Positions 45,721-57,207 of a stretch of 64,000 nucleotides of DNA are shown here, in pieces (the first letter of the stretch is position 1; every line of letters starts with the position of its first letter). The notes under the pieces are model-generated. The model did no database searches. It saw only the letters and a program-made list of their open reading frames with translations, and had not been told where the DNA came from. The position numbers were made by a program, and so were the translations under genes. Origin of the DNA: Beroe forskalii (Eukaryota > Ctenophora > Nuda > Beroida > Beroidae); the NCBI GenBank assembly GCA_011033025.1, contig WFMF01000236.1, forward strand, positions 1 to 64,000, written 5' to 3'.

Positions 45721-46097
45721 AAACTGGCAATTGTGATCATATCAATCTTTCTCCTCCGATATGTACATTTTGATACTCTGTCGATTTTACGTTAACTTAG
45801 TGTGTAGGTACCATTACTCAATCTCCATTATATGATGTATAGCTCTGTTACCAAATAAAATGAGGAAATTTGGTAACTTTCCGAAATTTAATGATCACAT
45901 GCAATGATGAATCATGAACTGATCATGCCACGTGCAATGTGCATGGATTACTTTACGAGCACAATTGCATGGAAGTAGTGGGCATAAAGCTCTGCAAATT
46001 CTCAAATATTACGTAGTCATAGACCAGAGATTGTGAGACATCTGAAATCCGAAATTTATATCAACGGCCGTGCTGAAATTCAGCTTGCTGTACTGTT

Positions 46098-46357
46098 CGG
46101 TTGCTATGGAAACTCGTGTGCTTGCAATGAAAGCCATGGCAATCTGAAAATCTCAGAATTCAGCGTTGACTTGTTATGATCACTGAAAATTTTCACAGAA
46201 TCGAAATATCTATCCTGTATGATGAGTAATCAAAACATAAAATGTGGTCTTGTTCTAAATGTCAGAAACGTTAAAAATCTTCAATTTTTAGGTCGGTTGC
46301 TATGGGAACTCGTGTGGTTGCTAGGGACGTCCCAGCAACCTGAAAATCTCAGAATCC
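46098..46357. repeat. Duplicated block with RFX X-box-like words
   Basis: A 65-bp direct duplication (46098-46162 and 46294-46357). Each copy opens with GTTGCTATGG(A/G)AAC, which fits the X-box consensus bound by RFX factors, and ends TCTGAAAATCTCAGAAT. There is no gene start close by to regulate, so function is doubtful. Confidence 0.5.
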
Positions 46358-46600
46358 GCCATTCTTTGGTTATAAATAATAATAATAATAATAAAATATG
46401 GATGCTTATACACAGTACTGAGGAGATAAAATAAATAAATTACTTTAACCCTATGCACAACTGTGTGGAATACTTCATAAATCATAAACATGTCAACATG
46501 AAAATAAATCCTAAATATTTTAATTCCTTGTGATGACATTATCAATGGTGAACCTTTTGACAATAAACAGAAAGTCAAAACAGTTATAAATTTCCACTAG

Positions 46601-49473
46601 TTAACTGTAGCACCTCTTAAACAAGAAAGTCTTCAAGCTACTTTTGAATGATTTCAATGTGTCACATGATCTGATGTTCTGAGGTAGCTTGTTCCATAGT
46701 ACAGCTGCAGTATAACTGAAGGATCGGCATCCCATTTTAGATTTTGGTATGCAAGTCTGTAATGTTGGAGTTCTACTTCCACTGATATTGTTATAGCTAA
46801 CAAGTGTTGACAGAAAATCTGGGGTCAAACCATTCAGTGCCTTGAAAACAGTGAGCAGAATCTTGAATTCGATCCTCTCAGTCACTTTTAGCCAGTGCAG
46901 CTCCTTCAAATGTTCAGTTTTTGCATCTCTCCTTTTCAGCCCCAAAACTGTAGCACACGATCGGTTCTGAATATTTTGAAGAAGTCGTAGATTCTTGGAA
47001 TGAGTGCCATAATACAAGGAGTTGCAATAGTCAATTGATGATATCACAAGGGCCTGTACAAGCTGTTGCAGCTGATCCGATGTTAAGAATGGGCGCATTT
47101 TGGATATGTTCCTGAGTTTATTGCAGCAGCTGATCTTCAGTTTCTCAATTTGTGGTAGGAAGGTAAGTCCAGAGTCCAGATGAAAGCCTAGGTTTTTAGC
47201 AGTGGAAACACATCTTATGCAAATTTCAGGAGTGATAAAGAGGCCATGTAACTCTAGTTTTGAAAGTGTGCTTGCACTTCCAAAGACAATGATCTCTGTT
47301 TTACCAGGGTTCAACTGTAAGAAGTGTTTGCTCATCCAATCACTGATGGTCTTGAAGCAATGGGGTAAGTCTGTCGTCATGGTCTGATATTCTTCACCAG
47401 GAGAATAGTATTTTAGAATCTGATGGTCATCGGCAAACCCATGAATGTTAAAGGAACATGAATGAACAGTCCTGTAAATTGATCTAATGTATAAGTTGAA
47501 AAGGATTGGACCGAGGACTGACCCTTGAGGAACGTTAAACTTAATGATAATCTCAGCCGACTTAGTGTCCCCGATTTTTACTCTTTGGCAGCGTCCAGAA
47601 AGGTAGGTTTTGAACCATTTCAAAGCCAGTCCTTTGATTCCTATCTCCTTGCTGAGGATAGATATCAGCTTCTGATGGTCAACTGTGTCGAAAGCTGCAG
47701 ACAAATCTAAGAGCATTACAACTGTAGCCTTGTTTTCATCAGATGCTATGAGGAGATCATTGACAATGCGAATTAACAGTGTTTCTGTACTGAATTTCTT
47801 TTTATATGCTGATTGGTAGTCGATGTTAAGATTGTTCTTGGTCAAGTGAGTGTTGAGACTTTGAGACGTTTCAGAACGACTTTTTCAATGATTTTCCCTA
47901 CAAATGCAAGATTAGAAACTGGCCTATAGTTTTTGAGTTCATTTGGGTCAAGTGAGTTTCCCTTAAGTAAGGGTGTGAGATCTGCTGATTTTAGTCCATC
48001 CATGGAGCCACTGGTTAGAGATGCATTCACAAGGTCACATAATATTGGAACTAGGAGGTCTTTATTGTCCCTCATCAGACATGCTGGTAAGGGGTCAAGG
48101 TCACAGGACTTTATGTCAGTTTCTTTAAGTATTTCTATTATTTCATCTTCAGTAGTCAAATCGAAATCACTTAACTCACTGAACCCTGCTGGGGATGGAG
48201 TATCCTGAGTTATTTCTGAATCTGGTCTGAATGATTGTCTGATTCTTTCAATCTTGGTGGTGAAAAACTGATTAAATTCATTAACTGTTTTCTGAAAATC
48301 CTCATTTGATGGTAAAACAAGTGACTTCTCATTGTCAAGAAAGGTGTCAACAAACTGATACAAGCCTTTCTGAGAATAGTTATATTTGATAAAGTGACGT
48401 TTGAAGAATTCTTTCTTCTTAGTATCAGCCAGATTATTGCAATATGTCCTCAAGTATTCAAAGTAGTACCTATCATTGTCAGTTTGAGTCTTTTTCCATG
48501 TTTTCTCTGCTTTTCTTCGGCGTGATCTTGCAGCTTTGTATGCAGAATCAAACCATTTGGAATCCGGCTCATCTCTGATCATCTTGCTGTATTCAGGAGC
48601 GTGTTTATCAAGAATTTCTAACACCTCATTGTTATATCTCATAATCTTCTGCTCAAAAGATGTCTGATCACTTGATATGGATGAAAGAGTATTGGACAGG
48701 TCTGATTTGAACATATCAGTATTTATGTTTGCAACATTCCTGAATTTTATAATTTTCTTGGTTTGTGATGGCATGCCTTTGACATTCAGTGTGAAAAGAA
48801 GTCTTGAGTGATCACAAGTTGGATACTCTGGTGAGATTGGAAGAACAGTGACTTGGTTGTTCTTTACAATATTGGGTGATGCAAAAACCAGGTCCAGCAA
48901 ATGCCCTGATTTATGTGTTGGCTTCTTGGAGAATTGGCAGAGCCCGTAAGATGAAAAAACCTGTTCAAATGCTTTTTGTGTTTTGGAGATTTCATCCATG
49001 TGTATGTTGAAATCTCCACAAATCAGTAGTTTATCTGATTTTGTATAGAGATTTGTGACAAATTCATCAAAATCATCCACAAAAGTACTGATAGCTCCTG
49101 TTCTGTAAATGCATGAGGCAAGAAGGGATCTGTGATCAGGTAGTAATATTTTCACACTTATTGATTCAAATGTTGGCTCACTAGGAATATGAATTTTGAC
49201 AATTTTGAGACTTGATTTGTACAAAATTGCAACTCCACCTCCTGTGATACTTGAGCGGTGATAGTGGTGAATGTTGTAACCATGTGCTTTTATAACAGCT
49301 GTTGTGTGGTTCTTCACTTCCTTGAGCCATGTTTCTTGTATGAAGGCAATTGGTATATCTTGGGTGGCTATGTAGTCCATGATGGAATCAACTTTGTTGT
49401 TGATGGATCTAACATTCCAAGAAATGCAGTTAAGAGTGATGTTTTTTGCAGGTATGTGACTTACCTTTAATCG
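46601..49473 (-). CDS. LINE 2 ORF2: endonuclease and reverse transcriptase, one frame break
   Basis: The frame opens at 49473 directly after the candidate frameshift site. Endonuclease motifs are LNCISWNVRSINNK, FIQETWLKE, ICGDFNIHMDE, TCDHSRLLF. Reverse transcriptase motifs are LKNYRPVSNLAFVGKIIEKV, MLLDLSAAFDTVDH, VPQGSVLGPILF and FADD; the C-terminus has AVLWNKLPQNIRS and FKSSLKTFLF. The first ATG is at 49380, inside the endonuclease N-terminus, so initiation there would drop conserved residues. The frame changes once, near 47845-47870 between the palm-entry and YQSAYKKKFST segments, by one lost or two gained bases. There is no RNase H domain. Its product would nick target DNA and copy the element RNA. 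Confidence 0.88.
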
Positions 49474-49479
49474 TTTTTT
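49467..49479 (-). promoter_or_regulatory. Candidate -1 ribosomal frameshift site
   Basis: In the ORF1 frame the codons TCA AAA AAC GAT TAA contain the heptamer A AAA AAC (49479-49473) in the X XXY YYZ register. A -1 slip moves directly into the ORF2 frame, which is open from here to the endonuclease. A 6-nt spacer ending in the ORF1 stop is followed by an AGGTA/TACCT stem with a 7-nt loop. Confidence 0.55.
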
Positions 49480-50246
49480 GAGTTATAGAAATTGATGGAC
49501 TTCCTAAGTTTGTCTTGTGCTGTTTTGTAAGTTGGGCATTCAAGGGAACTTGCTTCATGAGTATGTGCAAAAGAAGCTTTCTCATGCTTGCAGTTGATAC
49601 ATGTGGGAACAAAGTTAGTGCTCTGGCATCTTGTGCAGTCAGAAGTTTTGTGATCTCCAGCACATTTAGCACAGGTTGGCTTTGCTGCTTTGCACTTGTC
49701 CTGATAGTGGTGATATTTTTGACAGTTATTGCAACGCTTTACATAAAAGTGGTCATATACATGACAGCTGTACATTCCTATGTAGAGTCTGTCGCCCAGA
49801 TGCTGTATGAACTTTCTGACCTCGTTACTGACACGAATACAGGCTTGAAACCTTTTGCCTTGTCGTTGTGGCCTGATGTAAAGGACATCGAAGACAGATC
49901 CTTTATCAACAAGGGTGGTAATCTCATCATGCATGGATAAAATTTTTTCTTTGAGTTGGTCAGGTGGGATGTTATCTATGATGTTGGCAACTGATATGGT
50001 TGGTAGTCGTTCAGGAGGATGGAAGATGTTATTATCAGGATATGACTCTTGGAGCTTTGTTGTGAGTTTTTCTCTGCCTTCAGGAGATGTGATCACTAGA
50101 ACATTTTCACCAGATTTGTTTTTATAGTTTTGCTCTACATGAATTTTGTTTTCAGTGATAATTTTTTCCAAGGCTTCATCAGGGACATTTGCACCAGAGG
50201 CTCCATTTTTAACAATAACAGGAATATTTGACTTGACTCTTTTCAA
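49467..50246 (-). CDS. LINE 2 ORF1: gag-like zinc-knuckle protein
   Basis: 259 codons counted from a TTG. The frame is open further upstream, to about 50310, with coding-like residues (YFDSVKSFFQYGLKR) but no ATG, so the true start is missing or lies elsewhere. The N-terminal half is of unknown fold. The C-terminal half has zinc knuckles: CNNCQKYHHYQDKC (C-x2-C-x4-H-x4-C), CAKCAGDHKTSDC, and a third Cys/His cluster (CINCKHEKASFAH). This arrangement is typical of gag-like ORF1 proteins that package LINE RNA. It ends KSINFYNSKND, and the last codons form the frameshift heptamer. Confidence 0.8.
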   Translation of the reverse strand: MKRVKSNIPVIVKNGASGANVPDEALEKIITENKIHVEQNYKNKSGENVLVITSPEGREKLTTKLQESYPDNNIFHPPERLPTISVANIIDNIPPDQLKEKILSMHDEITTLVDKGSVFDVLYIRPQRQGKRFQACIRVSNEVRKFIQHLGDRLYIGMYSCHVYDHFYVKRCNNCQKYHHYQDKCKAAKPTCAKCAGDHKTSDCTRCQSTNFVPTCINCKHEKASFAHTHEASSLECPTYKTAQDKLRKSINFYNSKND

Positions 50247-50933
50247 GCCATATTGAAAGAAACTTTTTACAGAATCGAAATATCTTATGTATTTTTCGAA
50301 TGATCAAAAAATAAAGGGTCAAGACTTTTGGCACCCTGTACATTTTACAAAGAAAGAAAAGAACCCGGGCAATATCAAATACGTATGAATACTGAATGCG
50401 CACATCACCATTTTGTGACAGCCATTCGTAGAGGCAAAAGGCCATGCTGGGCATGCCCAAATGTTATGTACAAATTCGGATCATTTATTGAAAATTACGT
50501 TTGAGAGTGTTTGGTTTCGTATTGTCATCGTGTTCATTCTAAACTTTCATTATTATTACATGTTCCAATTTTCTTATACTTCTATTAATTATGTTTCTTT
50601 TTCTGCCCTGATTATACAGAAACCATTCCGTGGTCACACATTTGAGTAAACTTTTTGGATTCTGAAAGCTCTGAAACCATCCTAACCCACCCGAAACCAC
50701 TGAATTAACGGAGTCCACCCATTCAACCCAACAACCCATCCGATAGTCTAAAGATAGCTATCATGAACTACATTCATATTTATTGCGTACCATCTCACGC
50801 CTCTTTTTTTAATTTTGCTCTCCGAAACTTCTCTTTTGCCCTGTTTATGGCCCAATTTGCCATCCTTTTTCAGGCCTCAAGATATATACCTATCAAAAAC
50901 GACCAGTTGGGCTCCCTCGTGAAAATAATCTTA

Positions 50934-51438
50934 GGGAGCTGTCACATATTACGTCATCACTATACGGGGGAGGGGTTTTCAAATGCTTACAGGTAGGGGC
51001 AGGGGAGGAGGGGTTTGGGGTTTGTTGACGTCAGCAAAAATTTTAAATTTTGAAATCCTTAGGGTAGTAAATTTTGATTTCCAAAGTTTTTCGGAGTACC
51101 TATTTCATTTCTGCAATATGACTATATTTCCAACTAACTGGACACGTGACAGGTCATATTTTATGATTAAATGAGGTTCGTCTATAGCAATAAGAAGCAA
51201 ATTTTGCTTGTTTTAAACGAATTTAACAATATGAATCACACCACACATTTAAGACTGATATTTCATGTCTGTTGTTTCGATTCGAAATAACCAAAATTTG
51301 TTTTGAAAAAGGAGGGGTTTTGGCCACAGCTGACGTAAGCATGGGGGAGGGGTCAGCCAATGATGACATATGCTGACAGACGGAGGGGAGGGGGTTAAAA
51401 ATGGGGGAAAAAGGGTGACGTAATGTGTGGCGGCTCCC
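50934..51438. mobile_element. PIF/Harbinger-type MITE
   Basis: 505 bp with inverted ends GGGAGCTGTCACATATTACG and the inverse of GTAATGTGTGGCGGCTCCC, flanked on both sides by TTA (50931-50933 and 51439-51441), the target duplication of PIF/Harbinger elements. No transposase frame. G-rich internal stretches are bounded by TGACGTCAGC-like words. Confidence 0.75.
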
Positions 51439-51519
51439 TTATCTAAGCTAAGTATCAACCACTATCTTGAAGTCCAAAAATTTCCCTCGCTCCAACCGGA
51501 TTTCAGGGGTCATGCAGCT

Positions 51520-52370
51520 ACCCCTGATCCGAAACCACCCAACCCAACCGAACCCACCCAACCCACCCGAAACCACCCAACCCACCCGAAACCACCCAAC
51601 CCACCCGAAACCACCACCTGACACGCCCAAACATGTCTTCAGAGCGGTTTTGGATAGCTTCAAGTGGGTTGGGTGGTTTCGGGTGGGTTGGATGGTTTCG
51701 GGTTCAGGTGGGTTGGATGGGTTGGGTGGTTTCGGATTCAGGTGGGTTGGGTGTTTTCGGGTCAGTTGGGTGGTTTCGGGTGGGTTGGGTGGTTTCGGGT
51801 GGGTTGGGTGGTTTCGGTGGGTTGGGTGGTTTCGGGTGAGTTGGGTGGTTTCGGCAGATTGGGTGGATTTGGGTGGGTTGGGTGGTTTCGGTGGTTGGGT
51901 GGTTTCGGGTGGGTTGGGTGGTTTCGGTAGATTGGGTGGTTTCGGGTGGGTTGGGTGGTTTCGGGTGGGTTGGGTGGTTTCGGTAGATTGGGTGGTTTCA
52001 GGTGGTTTCGGGTGGTTTCGGGTGGTTTCGGGTGGTTTCGGGTGGTTTCGGGTCGTTCCACCTTTTAGAAAAATTGTGGCTCGTTTCGGGCTGGGTTCGG
52101 GCTGGGTTCGGGCTGGGTTCGTATTTTTCACAAAATATTTTAGTAAAAACAATGTTTTTGGGTGGTTTCGGGTGGTTTCGGGTGGGTTGGCTGGTTTCGG
52201 GTGGGTTGGCTGGTTTCGGGTGGGTTGGCTGGTTTCGCCTGGTTTCAGGTGGTTTCGGGTGGTTTCGGGTGGTTTCGGAGCTTTATTGGGTGGTTTCGGG
52301 GGTGGTTTCGGGTGGGTTGGGTGGATTCGGGTGGTTTCGGGTGGTTTCGGGTGGTTCCACCTTTTAGTAT
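51520..52370. repeat. GGGTGGTTTCGGGTGGGTTG array with G-quadruplex motifs
   Basis: After a short inverted AACCCACCCGAAACCACC block (51530-51615), about 35 copies of a 10- or 20-bp unit run on the plus strand. Several stretches fit G3-T-G3-TT-G3-N7-G3 (for example 51778-51799). GGTTCCACCTTTTAG ends occur at 52052 and 52352. The direct repeat AGTATCAAC flanks the block (51451-51459 and 52366-52374), a possible target duplication. Long open frames here reflect the repeat only. Confidence 0.85.
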
Positions 52371-52379
52371 CAACGTATT

Positions 52380-53500
52380 TTGATCTTCATTTTGAAAATT
52401 TCAGTTCAGACTTTAATGAGACAAAATTGGAAATAAATTACTTGTAGAATGTACTGTACTGTATAGATAATATAACACCTTCAAAATATCACACTGCACC
52501 AAAAATGCAACTATGATCTATGAATTATGAAAGAGCTATAAAAGAAAACCTCACTAAAATATGATACCATTAAACTGATAGAATAATAGCAATAACAACC
52601 TAATCATATTAGCATAGTCCATATTTTGAGTTTTCAGATTAACCTGCTGTTATTGATTTCTTATAATGTAAAATGTTTAAAAGATGAAGTCGCTGTCTAT
52701 TCTTATTAATAAAAACAATACTGTACAACTAGCATAAACTTTTGATAATCAAATTTTAACAAGTTGAGTCCTTGATTTGATCATGTACTGTCATGAGCAC
52801 GAAAAATTACTTGTATCAGATATGAAGACATAGCATCTAATCTGATCAACAACCTTTTCAAAATGTACCATCATAATGATCAATGATAAATTCATTGAGG
52901 TAAGGACTAAAGAAATACAGAGATACTATGAAGATTGCAAAAATGATGTATCATTGATAATTGTTACAGTTGAAGAATTGTTACAATCTCTTACAAAATG
53001 TTCAAAACTTCCAATCCACAGAATGTTTGTTATTGCACAATTTGTATCCTTTCTAAATGAATAAAAGATGTGATGTTCAGATTTTTCATGACTTCATGCT
53101 TTAAAATTATCTATCCATGTTAACTGTGAAGTAAAACCCAAAAATTGGCCAATCAAATACAAGATTCCATGGTCATGCATGAATAATTAGTTAATAAGGA
53201 AACTAGAATGCATTTAAATTATCAAATAACAGTTGAAAACAGCTAATTGTAAATTGCCTGCATTTCAATCTAGATATATTCAATCATGTGAATTTCTAAT
53301 ACAAATGGAAATTTCTAATCATATAATTAATTCTGTCTGCAGGAAAGTATTTTGTTCCAAGAAATCTCCAGAAATATACATAATCATTCATTTTTTGGAG
53401 CTGCCTGGGATGTGGCATTGTGGTAAGTGAAAAGGAAACAAAATTAAAATAATAAAATTGAAAATTTAACTAAAAGATTTTTCCCTACAGAAACAAAAAT
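52380..53500. other. AT-rich stretch, nothing recognised
   Basis: Low-GC sequence with a few short open frames (for example 52876-53064) that match no family I know. No splice-framed exon is supported. Confidence 0.5.
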
Positions 53501-53539
53501 ATTGTTTGGAATTTTGGTAAATTTTGAAATGTGCAGTTT

Positions 53540-54990
53540 ATCATACAGGTTTTTCAAATGGTTTCAAATGCACGCCGAACAAAATAAATTTTCCTCAATT
53601 TGGGGTTGTTTGTCAGAAAGGGAGTTACAAGGGGAGGAAAAAATAAATTTTAAAACTTTTTTGGAAAACCCAAAAAAAGTAAGCATTTAAAAGTTTAAAG
53701 TTTAAAAAAAAAACACCTTTTACCATATAAACGGGTACCCAAAATGTTTTTCAAAGAGCAAGACCCTCTTTTTTTCTTTTGACGTTACCCCTGAACAGGA
53801 CTACATCCAAATTGATAAAGAGGGGGAAAGTAAAAAATAGTTTTTTTATTACTCTACTTTAAGGGTTTTATTTTCAAGAATGAGTAGTCCGATAAAACCG
53901 TTGATAACCCAAAACCAAGCATCCAGCCACATAAGTCTGATACTACAGCATTAAACAAAGGCCCCACGACCCTTGGGGAGTTTCCCGGGTTCCTGCAAAT
54001 AACCCGAATGTTGAGAACAAGCCAGTAAGGGTTAATGGAGCCAATGGGGGGGGGCCCATTGGGGCCTGAGGGGCAGTGACGGCTGAGTGGATCCCAGTGG
54101 GGCTTTGTAGAGCCTGGGGAAACGGGGGAGTGAAGGCTGGGGGCCAGGGAAGGGGAGGGCCGGGGAATGATTGGGGCCAGGGGGAGGATTGGAGGCAGTG
54201 GAGGCTTTGTGAGTAAACCCCGTAAAGCTTGGGGCCCAGTGGTCCCAAGGTCAACCCAGCCCAAGGGGCCCCCATTTACACCGGGCCCCACCCCCGCCCA
54301 AGTGGGGGGCTGCTTGGAGCCCAGTGGAGGTTGAGTGAGAGCCTAATGGAGGCGTCGGGAGCCTGGATTTTGCAGAGCCATTAGGTCACTGGGGCCCCTT
54401 ACCCCCGCCCCGGGACCCACCCCATACAGAAGGGGGGCTTGTAGTAGTGAGCCGGGGGGAGGGCCCCCTTTTTTGGGGTTTGATTGGGGAGGGGGTGACC
54501 TTGGGGGCCCTTTGGCCCAAGGAGGGGGAAAACCGGTTTTGGGGGTTTTTAAAAAATTAAGATTTTGTAACCCCCCCAACCAGTTTCCACTTTTCCCTTC
54601 CCACGTTCCCCACTAAAAAGGGGCTAAGTTTTAGGGGCTGGATTTTAGTGGGGGCTGTGGAGTTAGGGGCGGAGGGCAAGGGGGGATGTGAGTGGTTTAG
54701 TAAGGGGAGGGAGGCTGGGGGGCCCCCACTTTGGGTAGGGGGGCGGGAGTCTGGGGTGGGTTTGGGGAGGCTGTGTGGGTTTGAGGGGCTGTGTGGGGGG
54801 GAGGCCTGAGTCAGTGGTGGCGGGGCAGAGGCTAGGGGCCCTGGGGGGAGCCTATTAAGGCCGAGGGGTAGGGGAGGCCGAGGGATTTAGGGGAGGCGGG
54901 TTTGGGAGCCTGTTGGGGGCGGGTGGAGCCAGTGAAGGCTGAGTGGTGCCTAGTGGCGGTTGAGTGGTGCCCAGTGGAGGATAGTTGGAG
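53540..54990. other. Homopolymer-rich, GC-rich region of doubtful accuracy
   Basis: Runs of A, then runs of G and C, with degenerate (G)GGGGCCC-type strings. From about 54600, imperfect GAGGCTG(A/T)GTGG repeats continue into the next region. Overlapping Pro/Gly-rich frames are not credible proteins. The pattern resembles poor base-calling over a minisatellite. Confidence 0.5.
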
Positions 54991-55400
54991 CTATCTGAAA
55001 GTTTGAATCTATAAATTGTTTTCAAATTACTAAATAAGTGCACATTTTATCAGTTTCAGCTAATTGATTAAGGCTCCAGTGAGCCTCCGTATAGCCCATT
55101 AGGCTCCATATTAAAGCTTTTAGCCTGCACGAAAAAATGTTATGTTTCAGTTTCTGTGGAGGCTACTTGAGGATTATCGCTCAGTGAGGCTAAATCAAAA
55201 TTTTAGCCAGCCTCAATAGAGGGTTGAGTGGAGGCTAATGGAAGCTATTGGTGCTTATTAGCCACAACAGTGGAGGCTTTTTTTCGAAAATTAGTGACTA
55301 TTGCAACCATTAGCCTCAATGGAGGCAAATTTTTTGAAATTTTCCTACACTCAGCCTCCGGACCCATGGATACTAATGCAGGTTAATTTTGGTCATGTTC
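54990..55400. repeat. GAGGCT / AGCCTC inverted clusters
   Basis: Scattered TTAGCCTCCA and TGGAGGCTAATGG words in both orientations, the less degenerate edge of the preceding GC-rich block; possibly another foldback. Confidence 0.5.
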
Positions 55401-57207
55401 CTGTGGTACCATTTTGCCGAAGACACGTTATTTTATGAAATAGCTAAAGATAAGTAGATGGTAGATACATGTATCCATGCCTGGGAATTATAAGATTACT
55501 AGAAGGCCCGTTACAATTTTCAAAGCTAGGTCACAGGACACCTGACCATTTCAATAAAGCCATGTTACAGAGTACAACAGTAAATATAATGAAATTATAT
55601 TATAATTGCCCTAACCAGGACCCTAGTTTCCTAAAATATGGACATACACAGTATTTTCAAAATTCATGGATCACAACGCAGATTTCGTAAATATTGAACT
55701 ATAGAAATTAATAACAAAAACAAATTTTTGTAAAACGTATGAAATTGAAACATGATCAATGGCGTTTTTAAAGTTTGGGAAGTGTCAAATGTAATATCTA
55801 AACACTCATAGTTAGTTGATGCAATGTTGGGGGATGGGGTGCAACGTAACGAAATTGCGAAATATTCACATAGGCTTTGAAAATAAATGAAAAAATTTTA
55901 CGATTGCATATCAACCTCGAGCAAACAGTTGGTAATTAGTAAGAACTTAAGAACAATCTTTTTTAAAACTTTAGTTCAGAGCTATAGATGGGCAACAAAT
56001 TTGAACTAAGCTCATTGAAGTCAAAATTGTTCGCAATTTTATCAGTGTTATCTGTTTGTAACTCACTTCTAGCTCAGTCAATACGAATTCTTCATTCCGT
56101 CGACGGTCGATTTATCGCAGCAAACCATCGAAACTACAATTAATATTCACATGAATGAATTATTGCTGATGTTCACTATGGAACAAAATGTTCAACCTAA
56201 TTTTTCTCCTCCTAAATTTATTGATTGTCTCCCGCATACGTTTTTTACCAAACTCGAAAATTCCATTGGGAGCGTAAATTATGAATTTCAACAGTGGAAA
56301 CGTTTCCAAAATACAAAATAACGAAATGGCAGATTCTTTCGTTTAAGTGCACGTGCAGTTTTATGCTAGCGCTTGTATCCATAGCAACGCTGCCAACTCT
56401 GGTGAATCAAACCCATAACTCGATCTTGTTTTTCGCGACCCTTTGTCCAACTTTGAGCATTAATTACGGAAATATAAAGCCTTTACGCAAAAAAAGAAGA
56501 ATGTAGCAATAATGAAGACACCTTTTTCTACCACCCTGCAAAAAATCGCGGGTTTTCAACTCCTAGTGTGTCAGATTTTCTGGGAGAGCGAAGGCTCCTA
56601 CCTTGAACTACCTCTCTCGATTATAATAATAGATAAGCAACTCTTTTCATGAACGAAAAGGTACACGAAATTTCTAACCGTTGTCCTTCAGCCTTAGGAT
56701 ACCTTTTTGTAAACAGTATGGTGCTTGGAGAGGGAAGGTCCAGGCGTAAAGTCTCGAAGGGGAAGGTCTGAATGAAAATTAAGCATTGGATATCGATTCA
56801 GCTCCTTTGAAAACCACTATGCACACGTCCTGTATGCACTGTGGACAAGAAATCAGAAATTACAAAATTTTTGGGTTATTTTTGGCAAATTTTGGCAAAC
56901 TTTGGCAAACTATGGCAAACTTTGGCAAACACTTTTTTTGGCAAACTCCAAAAAAAGTGGAAGCGTTTGCCAAAGTTTGCCTTACCCCCCCCCCCATACA
57001 TAATAAACTACATATTATTCATACGCCAACCAAACAGATAAATAAATTAAGATAATATTATTAATTTGAATTGGAATTGGAAATATTGCATGAAGTACCA
57101 CTAATTATTATCACCTCCTATGGATCAAATTCGATTGGGATAATTATTGAGATAATACTCTTTGAAAGTACTGTTACTCCAGTAGCTGAGGGCTGTGCAG
57201 TGTACTT
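55400..57207. other. Unassigned stretch
   Basis: AT-rich, with no supported gene. At 56870-56985 there is a TTTGGCAAAC tandem repeat (about 10 copies, with an inverted copy) ending in a C-run. Confidence 0.5.

Larger units (their letters stand above)
46370..50300 (-). mobile_element. LINE 2, nearly intact
   Basis: Non-LTR retrotransposon on the minus strand. It has a gag-like ORF1, an endonuclease/reverse transcriptase ORF2 and a 3' tail of (TTA)n at 46373-46395. It reads as young: only one frame break is found in about 3.6 kb of coding sequence. The 5' end is uncertain (near 50300), and no target duplication was recognised. Confidence 0.85.

Noticed and set aside
51448-52447. Long frames of 234 and 326 codons rich in Pro/Thr or Gly/Val/Trp
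   Set aside because: Produced by the GGGTGGTTTC array; no non-repetitive domain.
53854-54579. Overlapping Pro-rich minus-strand frames
   Set aside because: Homopolymer-rich, probably miscalled sequence; composition does not resemble a folded protein.
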